NCBI GenBank assembly: GCA_031265025.1
Contig: JAISDF010000160.1
Span: forward strand, 1-5,877
Direction of reading: 5' to 3'
Length of the DNA: 5,877 nucleotides
Source of the DNA: Spirochaetaceae bacterium
GTDB lineage: Bacteria > Spirochaetota > Spirochaetia > Treponematales > Breznakiellaceae
Shown here: positions 1 to 5,772 of the stretch, piece by piece
Layout: every line of letters begins with the position of its first letter
How positions within the stretch are numbered: position 1 is the first letter of the stretch
The notes under the pieces: model-generated
The model's database searches: none
Told to the model about the DNA's origin: nothing
What the model saw: only the letters and a program-made list of their open reading frames with translations
Made by a program: the position numbers and the translations under genes

Positions 1-81
1 GACCCTTGCGGCCCTTCTCATTCTGCCAGCGCAGGGCGATGTAGACCGTCTTGCCCCGCTCCTGTACAAGCCCTTATGCAT
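1..81 (-). pseudogene. 5' end of a probably frameshifted hypothetical gene, cut by the left edge
   Basis: An ATG at 81-79 follows the preceding lipoprotein stop by 20 bases and has an excellent Shine-Dalgarno sequence, so a translated gene should start here. Read from that ATG, the 27 visible codons are open but give an Arg-rich product (MHKGLYRSGARRSTSPCAGR...) that looks like an off-frame reading. The +1 frame from base 70 gives GLVQERGKTVYIALRWQ and then NEKGRKG, which has the look of a real protein. The segment YIALRWxNxxGxKG resembles a motif I recall from short hypothetical proteins of Treponema and Bacteroidetes; that is memory, not a search. The +1 frame has a TAA at 76-74 and no start codon of its own. 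Adding one G to the GGG run at 70-72 would join the ATG to it. It is either a frameshifted gene, a sequencing error, or a remnant. No function can be assigned. Confidence 0.4.
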
Positions 82-85
82 GGTG

Positions 86-95
86 CTCCTCCTTT
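86..95 (-). promoter_or_regulatory. Strong ribosome binding site for the gene leaving the left edge
   Basis: On the minus strand the bases read AAAGGAGGAG, then four bases (CACC), then ATG at 81-79. This is a near-perfect anti-16S match at good spacing, and it lies in the 20-base gap after the lipoprotein stop codon. It supports a real start at 81 and co-transcription with the lipoprotein gene. It is also the main reason to suspect that the poor-looking reading frame downstream is a frameshift and not simply non-coding DNA. Confidence 0.6.
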
Positions 96-101
96 GCGCG
101 C

Positions 102-1517
102 TTAGGGTAATGGCTGAATGGTCAGGCTGATGTTGGTGTTGACCGAGCCGTACAGGTAGTCGTCGATTCCGTTCCAGCCCTTGCCCCGGAAGCCTTCGCC
201 CCAGTGGGGGCCGCCGCTGGTCTCTGTGCCGCTGTAGGGGCTGCCGCTGATTATGCCGCTCCAGGCGGATGCCCCAGCGGGAACCTTGACGGTAACGGTT
301 TTACTGCCGGAGACCCCGTAGAACATCCCCTCTCCCAGTTCCAGCGGCGTATCGCCCAGGGTAACGGTAAGGTTCTTCGTTGTTCCGGTATTGGCGAAGG
401 CTTCCCTGCCGATGCTAGTGGCCTTGGGGAGGCTTACCGAGCTAAGGCTGGTACAGCCGGAGAAGGCGACATCGCCGATGCCAATGGCCTTGGGGAGGTT
501 TACCAATGGCAGGTTGCGACAGTCCTGGAAGGCGCCATTGCCGATAGTTGTGGCCTCGGGAAGGTTTACCGATGTCAGGCCGTCACATTCGAAGAAGGCG
601 CCATTGCCGATAGTTGTGGCCTTGGGGAGGCTTTCCGGGCCGAGGCTGCTGAGGCCGGTGCCGTAGAAGGCGTTATTGTCGATGGTATCGGCCTCGGGAA
701 AGCGTACCGAACTGAGTTCGGTACAACTGGCGAAAGCGTTCTTGCCGACAGTGGCAACGGCTTTGCCCACAACGCTTTCGAGGGCGTCAAAGTGTTCAAA
801 GGTGGGGTTGGCGAAAGAAGCGCCATCCGCGATGCTTTCCGCCGTGTCCGGGAGGACCAGGGAGACGATTTTGCCTTTGCCGCTAATGGTACTGTTGTTC
901 GTATTGTCGGGGTCGAAGGTTCCGGGGAGAGCGCCGTTCATGCTGTCGGGCATGGTACAGCGCGAGAGGTCGAGGGCTACACGGGGCACATCGTCTATCC
1001 TTTCAAGGAGACCCTCCCAGTTGCTGTCCGTAAGTTCAAGCATCACCGCTATGGGGACCGGTTCCATGCCGCCGTTTCTGGCGGTTGCGGCGGCCAGGTA
1101 GGCAGCAAAGTCGCCAAGGTCGGTAAGGTAGAAGGAAGTCATCGTGATGGTAACGTAGTTGGTCCTGCCGCCATGGATACGGACGCCGGTTTTACCGCTC
1201 CCAAAGAGCGCGCCGTCTTCCAGAAGGGCGTCCGCCCGCACCTTCCAGTCGCCCAGGGCAAGGTTAAGGCTGACGGAACCTTCCCCCGGATCAGTGGTAA
1301 CGGTCAGCTCCCCCCCGCCGGGGCCGGAAAAGCTCAGGCGGTATGCCAGGCTGTCATAAATGGGACCGATAGCGGCGCGCTCGCCGCCGTGGAGGATAAT
1401 CGTAAGGTTCCCCCCGTCCTGATTACTGACCGGCGGGGCACAGGAGGCCAGGGGGAGGAGTATAAGCGCTAAAAGGAAAAACCTACTTATTTGTGCGGTA
1501 CGGAAACCCTCTTTCAT
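102..1517 (-). CDS. BspA-type leucine-rich repeat (LRR_5) lipoprotein
   Basis: A 471-residue predicted surface or periplasmic lipoprotein. The N-terminus has basic residues, a hydrophobic stretch (about 13-22) and a lipobox LASC, with Cys26 as the expected lipidation site. Residues about 37-125 form a Gly- and Thr-rich, beta-strand-like region of unassigned family. After a linker containing ALDLSRC and KIVSLVLPD come leucine-rich repeats of the LRR_5/BspA type. Units start at residues 259, 281, 305, 327, 349 and 371, mostly 22 residues long, with consensus NGAFxxCxxLxxVNLPxATTIG. A Gly/Trp-rich tail (HWGEGFRGKGWNG) ends the protein. Proteins of this class are usually surface-exposed and implicated in binding host or matrix components; any ligand here is unknown. 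The start at 1517 is supported by GGAGG six bases upstream (1524-1528) and by the intact signal sequence. The gene lies alone after a 522-nt gap and is followed 20 bases on by another start, suggesting a two-gene transcript. Confidence 0.9.
   Translation of the reverse strand: MKEGFRTAQISRFFLLALILLPLASCAPPVSNQDGGNLTIILHGGERAAIGPIYDSLAYRLSFSGPGGGELTVTTDPGEGSVSLNLALGDWKVRADALLEDGALFGSGKTGVRIHGGRTNYVTITMTSFYLTDLGDFAAYLAAATARNGGMEPVPIAVMLELTDSNWEGLLERIDDVPRVALDLSRCTMPDSMNGALPGTFDPDNTNNSTISGKGKIVSLVLPDTAESIADGASFANPTFEHFDALESVVGKAVATVGKNAFASCTELSSVRFPEADTIDNNAFYGTGLSSLGPESLPKATTIGNGAFFECDGLTSVNLPEATTIGNGAFQDCRNLPLVNLPKAIGIGDVAFSGCTSLSSVSLPKATSIGREAFANTGTTKNLTVTLGDTPLELGEGMFYGVSGSKTVTVKVPAGASAWSGIISGSPYSGTETSGGPHWGEGFRGKGWNGIDDYLYGSVNTNISLTIQPLP
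408..743 (-). repeat. In-gene tandem repeats (about 66 nt) encoding LRR units
   Basis: Five consecutive units of the lipoprotein gene (residues 259-370) repeat at 66-nt spacing, with one unit of 72 nt. The closest pair starts with the same 10-mer GGCGCCATTG at 531 and 597 on the plus strand and continues near-identically through GCCGATAGTTGTGGCC. Identity at the DNA level, beyond that needed for the protein, suggests recent unit duplication or conversion. Such arrays can gain or lose units by slippage or recombination. Confidence 0.75.
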
Positions 1518-1564
1518 AAAAAGCCTCCAGCATTTATTTTACCGCCATGATGCCACGATTCCGG

Positions 1565-1587
1565 TATTATTACAAGCGGTAATAATA
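1565..1587. promoter_or_regulatory. AT-rich perfect dyad upstream of the lipoprotein gene (possible operator)
   Basis: TATTATTAC, a five-base spacer AAGCG, then GTAATAATA: a perfect 9-bp inverted repeat. It is centred about 59 bases upstream of the lipoprotein start at 1517, in otherwise GC-rich DNA. The position and symmetry suit a dimeric repressor operator over or near a promoter. On the minus strand TTGTAA within it could serve as a -35 element, with a weak CATCAT 17 bases downstream, but that pairing is poor. The arms could also form a weak RNA hairpin. The call rests on symmetry and location alone. Confidence 0.35.
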
Positions 1588-1627
1588 AAAGCAGTGGGCC
1601 TTATTCTCCTTCGGCTCCACCACTATT

Positions 1628-1779
1628 CTTGACCCACAAAATGATCCTGAATAGACATTCTTGGGTGGAAGAGGATCACGAACACCACGAACGGGGCCAG
1701 TCGTACTCTGACAACACTATGCTGTTCGTGGGGGTTTGTGTGGTTCGTGGTTAAATTTCTCCAAATTCTGTGGGTCAAG
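1628..1779. repeat. Nested imperfect inverted repeat with CACGAAC motifs
   Basis: The outer arms are CTTGACCCACAAAAT at 1628-1642 and ATTCTGTGGGTCAAG at 1765-1779, which match at 14 of 15 positions as inverted repeats. Inside lie a second imperfect pair: CACGAACACCACGAAC at 1677-1692 and a GTTTGTGTGGTTCGTG stretch near 1733-1748, matching at 13 of 16 positions. A further GTTCGTG copy sits near 1723. There is no open reading frame with coding character inside. The symmetry over 152 nt suggests a dispersed intergenic palindromic element or a small non-autonomous mobile element, but no target duplication is evident and its copy number cannot be seen from here. Confidence 0.5.
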
Positions 1780-2039
1780 TTTAGCCCCACCAGGGGCCTG
1801 TTACTGCATCCCAGGCAGGGGCTTTATCGGGCCCCAAGAACTCGCTTGCGCGAGGGAGTTGCCGCTTTATTGCCAGGGCGCCCTGCGCATTCGCTTGGGC
1901 GCTCCCTTGGGCGGGGGGTAGGCGCAGACTAACGGGCTGCGCCGTAGGGGGGCGCGACGACGATGCGGCTGTCTGCCGGGGCAGTGAGGAAATGCGCCCC
2001 CCTCCTCCTTCTTAAAATTCTTCTTCCCAAAGGACGGAG
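1780..2039. other. GC-rich, hairpin-dense non-coding stretch downstream of the MFS-HEAT gene
   Basis: No credible gene lies here; the small open frames are Arg/Pro-rich by base composition. Several short dyads can be seen: GGGGC/GCCCC at 1818-1822 and 1831-1835, CTCGC-TTGC-GCGAG at 1841-1854, and GGCGCAG/CTGCGCC at 1921-1927 and 1937-1943. CTTGGGCG also occurs twice close together, near 1893 and 1907. It lies just 3' of the MFS-HEAT stop codon, so it would be transcribed as a 3' region unless transcription ends first. No stem followed by a clear U-run is evident. It may be one end of a larger intergenic repeat together with the 1628-1779 palindrome. Confidence 0.35.
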
Positions 2040-4316
2040 CTACAGGCTCCGGGCGAGGGCGCGGAGGCGGCACGAGGCCCATTGGCAGATGAGGAGGCGC
2101 AGCCGTTCGTGGGGGACCAGGTCGTTGTCAAGGGCGGCTTCGGAAAGCACCATCTGGATAAAGGCGGAATCTCCGTCGAGTTTGAGCTGGAGCATCCAGC
2201 GCGAGAGCTGTTCGCCTTTTGAGTCTTTCATGAAGGCGCCGGCGGCGCTCTGGAGGGACCGGGCGGTCTGGAGGCTCATGGCTTCGCGCTGTTTTTTGAC
2301 GCCCTGTTTCTGCCTGGCCGCGGCGTAAAACTCATAGGCCGCCTCGGCTTCGTCCTGGGCCAGGGCGGGACCCATGCCGGGGTGTTCCAGATAGCGCACC
2401 AGCACGGGGTAGAACTGGTTTTCTATATCGAGGATGCCGGCCAGGGCGAGGACCGCCTCGTCCCTGAGATAGGGCGGCGGGTCCTCGGCCCGCAGGAGTT
2501 CAAGCAGGGTTGAAAGCGATTCCGGCGCGGCGAAGATGCCCAGGGCGGTAACGCCCATGATTTTGAGCCTGGGGTTTTTGCTCTTCTGTATAATCTTTTC
2601 TATGTCCGGGATGGAATCCTTGTCATCAAGATTGGCCAGGGCTATCATACATTCCCCGGCAAGCATGTAATCGCCGGACTTGAGTTTTTCCCTGAGCAGG
2701 GGTACGGCCGAGGAAAAGCCGTGGCTGCCCAGTATGCGGGCGGAAATATAGGCCGTGGTGTAGGGGTTGTTGGCAATATCATCCTGTAGAATTTGGGCTT
2801 CTTTTTCCGACAAAGTTTGAAGGGAACCCAGGGCCCGCAGGGATTCGGTACGCACCGAAAAGCGCGGCGATTTGCTGCGGTCAAGGAGGCCCTTTGCCGA
2901 CAGGCGGGAAGGCGCGTTGTGGAGGGCTTCAAGGAGTTCCTCTTCTTCCTGGGCGTTATGGGTTTTTTCGAGCTTGTCCAGGATGGTGATGTCCCGCAGG
3001 TCCCTGAAGGAGAACATCACTTCCATGGCGCCCCGGAAGCTGAGGGCGCCCAGGGGTATCATCTTCCGCTGCATAAACAGGGCCCAGCACAGCAGCAGCA
3101 CAAGAAGGCCGAACAGGATTTTATACGAAAGAAATACCGTAAGGCCCAGGCGGGAAAGCGTATCCAGGAAAATGCCGCCCAAAAAAGCGCCGCCGCCGCC
3201 TGATATGCCGAAAACCAGGTAGTACAGTATTCCCATGTTGAGCATCTGCTTTGCCGGGATAAGGCCGAAAAAGTAGGTCTGGGCAAGGCCCTCCGCCCCC
3301 AGAAAGGCAAAGCTGACAAGAAAATGAACGCTGGTAAGGAAGAGCATCACCTGGGCCGGGCTTTCCATCATAGAAGGAAAGAGAAAGAGCGTGGGAAGAA
3401 GGCTTAAGAGCCCCGCGATGGTACAGGTAACGTACAAGGGTTTGGCGCCGATGCGGTCCACGAGGAATTTGGTAATCAGGCCCATGGTGAAGGCGCCGAG
3501 GCCGCCGAATACCGTGTACAGGGAAACCATGCCGTCGCCCTGAAAGAACACTTCCTTGCTGTAGACCACGATAAAGGCCCTGGACAGGGCCGACGCGAAA
3601 TTCACCGCGAGGAAAATCAGGAGAAAGCGCTTGAAGGGACCTTGCGCAAAGGCTTCCTTTGCGGCGCTGAGAAAGCCGCCGCTTTCTTTTTCGTCAACCG
3701 GTTCGGGTTCGGGAAGTTTTGAAAGAAGATAGGCCCCCAGTATTCCCGTTACTATGCCTATTGTCATGATGACCGAGTACAGCGCCAAAGGGGGATTGCG
3801 GCCCAGTACCAGGGCCAGGGCAAAACTTGACGACATGGAGACGCCGTTGTTGATGATCTGTATCAGGGTAATATAGCCGCCCCGGTCAGGGCCGGCGGCC
3901 AGGGCGTTGAGCAGGGGGTTGTTGCCTATGGTTCCCACGCCGCGCCAGAAATGGAACCCGAATACGCTTAACAGCATGAGGCCCAGCGCCGTGCCGTTGC
4001 GCCCCGAGGCCGCCGCGAAGGGGGCAAAGACCAGGGGTATCATGCAGATGACCCGTACCAGCCAGGCAAAGGCAAAGACCTTGACTATGGGGAATCGTTT
4101 TACCAGACCCTTGCCCAGGGGCGTAAAAAAGTACGCCCAGTACACAAGAGCCGAAAGCACGCCGATGACCGTTGAGGATGCGTTGAGCCTCATGGCGTAA
4201 ATGGTGATGATGTTTCCCGCCAGAAGTGCGTAGGAGAAGGAATTGAGGGCATTGAACAGGTTGTACAGTTCCCGCGCCTTGTTAAGCCGGTAGGGAGAAA
4301 GAGACGCACCCATCAT
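2040..4316 (-). CDS. MFS-type membrane transporter fused to a C-terminal HEAT-repeat domain
   Basis: A 758-residue inner-membrane protein. Residues about 20-415 contain roughly twelve hydrophobic segments in a 6+6 arrangement. They are split by a charged loop at about 200-228 (LPEPEPVDEKESGG), the layout of the Major Facilitator Superfamily. A Gly-rich stretch (GISGGGGAFLGG) at 370-381 lies in a late helix, and residues such as KFLVDRIG at 283-290 resemble the conserved cytoplasmic loops of MFS proteins. After the last helix, residues about 440-655 form amphipathic helix pairs of HEAT/PBS-lyase type, for example SLRALGSL, ISARILGSHGFSSAVPLLREKL, MIALANLDDKDSIPDIEKII and AVLALAGILD. A helical, charged tail follows. 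HEAT domains usually bind proteins, so the C-terminal half may dock a partner or gate transport; this is inference. The substrate is unknown. Upstream of ATG 4316 I see no good Shine-Dalgarno sequence; M2 is an equally possible start. The gene stands alone between two structured intergenic regions. Confidence 0.85.
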   Translation of the reverse strand: MMGASLSPYRLNKARELYNLFNALNSFSYALLAGNIITIYAMRLNASSTVIGVLSALVYWAYFFTPLGKGLVKRFPIVKVFAFAWLVRVICMIPLVFAPFAAASGRNGTALGLMLLSVFGFHFWRGVGTIGNNPLLNALAAGPDRGGYITLIQIINNGVSMSSSFALALVLGRNPPLALYSVIMTIGIVTGILGAYLLSKLPEPEPVDEKESGGFLSAAKEAFAQGPFKRFLLIFLAVNFASALSRAFIVVYSKEVFFQGDGMVSLYTVFGGLGAFTMGLITKFLVDRIGAKPLYVTCTIAGLLSLLPTLFLFPSMMESPAQVMLFLTSVHFLVSFAFLGAEGLAQTYFFGLIPAKQMLNMGILYYLVFGISGGGGAFLGGIFLDTLSRLGLTVFLSYKILFGLLVLLLCWALFMQRKMIPLGALSFRGAMEVMFSFRDLRDITILDKLEKTHNAQEEEELLEALHNAPSRLSAKGLLDRSKSPRFSVRTESLRALGSLQTLSEKEAQILQDDIANNPYTTAYISARILGSHGFSSAVPLLREKLKSGDYMLAGECMIALANLDDKDSIPDIEKIIQKSKNPRLKIMGVTALGIFAAPESLSTLLELLRAEDPPPYLRDEAVLALAGILDIENQFYPVLVRYLEHPGMGPALAQDEAEAAYEFYAAARQKQGVKKQREAMSLQTARSLQSAAGAFMKDSKGEQLSRWMLQLKLDGDSAFIQMVLSEAALDNDLVPHERLRLLICQWASCRLRALARSL

Positions 4317-4386
4317 ACATATATAGCATAACTCTTATCGGCCGGCATAGCCAGGAACAGTAATGCTCAGTGTACCTTAACAACAA

Positions 4387-4499
4387 GCGAAAGGACGCCA
4401 CAGGAATTTTTTAGGGGTCCTGTCAGGGGAAAAGCCCCTCCTTGCGGAGGGTTCTTTTCCCCTGACACCCCTCCCTACAATCTTTTAGCGTCCTTTCGC
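4387..4499. repeat. Large nested inverted-repeat element (113 bp)
   Basis: Perfect 12-bp ends, GCGAAAGGACGC at 4387-4398 and GCGTCCTTTCGC at 4488-4499, frame a second inverted repeat. This one is AGGGGT plus TGTCAGGGGAAAA (4413-4433) against TTTTCCCCTGACA plus CCCCT (4455-4472), broken only by a three-base bulge on the left arm. A third stem, CCCTCC-TTGC-GGAGGG (4436-4451), forms the core. All three share one centre, so the transcript could fold into a single long hairpin. The arms between the outer and middle stems are not complementary (about 14 nt left, 15 nt right). It lies in the gap between the TatB-like gene and the MFS-HEAT gene. The perfect outer ends exceed what termination needs, which suggests a dispersed palindromic repeat (MITE or REP-like) that also ends transcription. 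Copy number cannot be judged from here. Confidence 0.7.
4430..4451 (-). terminator. Probable intrinsic terminator of the tat operon
   Basis: Read on the minus strand, the core is CCCTCC, a GCAA tetraloop, GGAGGG, then GCTTTT. This is a GC-rich six-pair stem capped by a GNRA loop and followed by a short U-run. It lies about 100 bases after the stop of the TatB-like gene, where the tat operon is expected to end. The U-run is only four bases long and then continues into CCCC, and the longer surrounding stem could compete with it, so termination may be partial. The plus strand lacks a U-run directly after the core. Confidence 0.55.
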
Positions 4500-4548
4500 C
4501 GGGTGAGTAAAACAGAGTATTGCTGGGCCAGGAAGCGTTCTGCGTTCT

Positions 4549-4917
4549 TCAGGCGCTTTCGTCCTGGGCTTTGTCGTTTGGCGGCCCGGCGTTTGGTTCC
4601 CCGGCAGGGGGGGCGGATTCCGCTATGGGTTTTGCGGGTTCCGCTACGATCTTCGGGGGCGCCGCCGCTATCTTCGGGGGCTCCGGGGCGGGTTTTGGAG
4701 GGGCCGTTGTAACGGCGGGTTTTTCTTCCAGTGTGGCCGCGTCGTCAATTTCTTTGAGGATTTTGTCCTTGACCGAAACCACGTCATCGTAGGCCCTTTT
4801 CAACTGGCCGTAGAGCTTTCCTATGGTTCGAAAGAATTTGGGCAGGTCTTCGGGCTTGACGAAAATAATGAGGATGAGTCCTATGAGGACCAGCTCGGAA
4901 AATCCTATACCGAACAT
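4549..4917 (-). CDS. tatB: Tat translocase subunit TatB-like (TatA/B/Hcf106 family)
   Basis: A 122-residue protein with the family plan: a short N-terminal membrane helix (about 5-20), an amphipathic helix (about 25-45, DLPKFFRTIGKLYGQLKRAY) and a long soluble tail. It starts MFGIGFSEL, matching TatB with the polar Glu8 where E. coli TatA has Gln8. The LP at 25-26 also aligns with TatB. At the hinge, where TatA and TatB normally have Gly21, this protein has Lys21 (FVKPEDLP), an unusual feature. The tail (about 65-122) is low-complexity Pro/Ala/Lys/Glu with near-repeats PPKIAA and PPKIVA, and is probably disordered. TatB forms the substrate receptor with TatC in the inner membrane. The ATG at 4917 overlaps the tatC TGA as TGATG, and GGAGAAG lies seven bases upstream (4925-4931), so translation is probably coupled. 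A distinct TatA-like protein is encoded upstream of tatC, which favours TatB over TatA for this gene. Confidence 0.85.
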   Translation of the reverse strand: MFGIGFSELVLIGLILIIFVKPEDLPKFFRTIGKLYGQLKRAYDDVVSVKDKILKEIDDAATLEEKPAVTTAPPKPAPEPPKIAAAPPKIVAEPAKPIAESAPPAGEPNAGPPNDKAQDESA

Positions 4918-5666
4918 CAGGTGTCTTCTCCAAACTTGAATATTTTGGCGACAAGCAGGGCCAAAAAGTAAAAAAACGTAAGCGGCAGGGCCACACCAAG
5001 TTGGCTTATAAAATCAGGCGGGGTGATGATGGCGGCCAGGACAAAAATGCCTACGATAATATACCGTGAGGCGCGGAACACCTGTTTCCTCTTGAGCACG
5101 TTCAGCGCCAGAAGTATTTCCATAAGCAGGGGCGCCTGAAAAGCCAGCACCGCCCAGAGGATAAACGAAAGCACATAGAAGATATTGGTCTGGTAATTGA
5201 GGAGAAAGCCCACGGTCTTGGGAACAAAATAGGGATTGGTCAGGAACCTCACCGCCAGGGGAACTATCTTGAAATACGCGAGATAGGAACCGAGGATGAT
5301 GAGGATGAGGCTGAAGACCAGAAAGGACAATACGATGCGCCGTTCCCGGACGGTAAGGCCGGGGAAGACAAATTTGACAATGCTGAAAACATGGACAGGC
5401 AGGGAAATAATGAGCCCGGCGATGACCGTCATTTTCAACTGGGCTATAAAACCCTCTGAAATCGAACTTATCACCAGGGTTTTTTCTACCACGCCGCTGA
5501 CCTGGGTAAACTGTTCGGTGAAAATGGAGAGGATTTTTTCGGAAAGGATGAAGCTGATTATACAGGCTATGATATAGGCAATCAGGGAAACGAATATGGA
5601 ATTTCGCAGTTCCCTGATATGATCTATAACGGACATGGATTTTTCCGGGTTCCTGGATACAGCCAT
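4917..5666 (-). CDS. tatC: Sec-independent (twin-arginine) protein translocase subunit TatC
   Basis: A 249-residue polytopic inner-membrane protein, close to the usual family length of about 250, with the expected six helices. It is the core receptor that binds twin-arginine signal peptides and works with TatB and TatA to export folded proteins. Landmarks in order: HIRELR (16-21, the N-terminal signal-binding motif with Glu19), SISEGF (68-73), the periplasmic-to-helix stretch with Pro90, FPGLTVRERR (101-110, with conserved Glu108), FQAP (176-179), R-x3-IVGIFVLAAIITPPDFISQ (201-222) and VALPL (225-229). Gln177 stands where E. coli TatC has Glu170 in the FE-x-P motif, a polar substitution. The start at 5666 has AGAGGA eight bases upstream (5675-5680); Met11 is a possible alternative but has no better signal. 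It follows tatA by 106 nt and overlaps the TatB-like gene by one base. Confidence 0.95.
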   Translation of the reverse strand: MAVSRNPEKSMSVIDHIRELRNSIFVSLIAYIIACIISFILSEKILSIFTEQFTQVSGVVEKTLVISSISEGFIAQLKMTVIAGLIISLPVHVFSIVKFVFPGLTVRERRIVLSFLVFSLILIILGSYLAYFKIVPLAVRFLTNPYFVPKTVGFLLNYQTNIFYVLSFILWAVLAFQAPLLMEILLALNVLKRKQVFRASRYIIVGIFVLAAIITPPDFISQLGVALPLTFFYFLALLVAKIFKFGEDT

Positions 5667-5717
5667 CAGTACAGTCCTCTAGTCCCAATGTTGGTTGTGT
5701 TTGGGAGTTTACAGGAT

Positions 5718-5770
5718 AAAGAAGCGCCTCAGGCGACTCTTTGATGTTTTACGCGCCAAGCGCGGCAAAC
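5718..5770 (-). promoter_or_regulatory. Two hairpins in the tatA-tatC intercistronic gap
   Basis: The first hairpin, just after the tatA stop, spans 5746-5770: GTTT and AAAC ends enclose a perfect CGCGC/GCGCG stem with a three-base loop, with a 2x2 internal mismatch between. The second spans 5718-5742: AAAGA/TCTTT and CGCC/GGCG arms around TCA, with a two-base mismatch; on the minus strand it is followed by CTTCTTTATCC. Neither has a clean U-run. Such structures could act as a partial attenuator or protect the tatA message end, giving more TatA than TatC as the complex needs. That role is inference. Confidence 0.35.
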
Positions 5771-5772
5771 TC

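Noticed and set aside
204..1472. A 422-codon open frame on the plus strand, opposite the lipoprotein gene
   Set aside because: It lies in the exact codon register of the minus-strand gene, so it is open simply because that gene rarely uses TTA, CTA or TCA codons. Its product is a Gly-rich repeat mirror of the LRR units, and there is no convincing start signal. The minus frame has a signal sequence, a lipobox and a family match.
2035..2051. CGGAGC-TACAG-GCTCCG hairpin spanning the MFS-HEAT stop codon as a terminator
   Set aside because: The stem is perfect over six pairs, but it includes the stop codon and is followed by TCCTTTGGG on the minus strand, with no U-run. It could fold, but termination is not supported.
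1867..2328. Small open frames on both strands (minus 1867-2082, plus 1963-2328) around the MFS-HEAT stop
   Set aside because: Their products are Arg/Pro-rich low-complexity sequence typical of GC-rich non-coding DNA, they overlap the certain MFS-HEAT coding end, and no ribosome binding site supports them.
4317..4386. Promoter for the MFS-HEAT gene
   Set aside because: TACACT and TATGCT can be read as weak -10 elements, but neither has a credible -35 partner at 16-18 bases. A promoter is expected here but cannot be placed.
4503..4792. Plus-strand open frames of 69 and 90 codons opposite the TatB-like gene
   Set aside because: They mirror the low-complexity Pro/Ala tail of the TatB-like protein and give Gly/Ala- or Arg-rich products with no ribosome binding site.
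5014..5688. A 224-codon minus-strand frame overlapping tatC
   Set aside because: It is an out-of-frame reading of tatC, rich in Cys, His and Pro without family resemblance, whereas the tatC frame carries all the family motifs.
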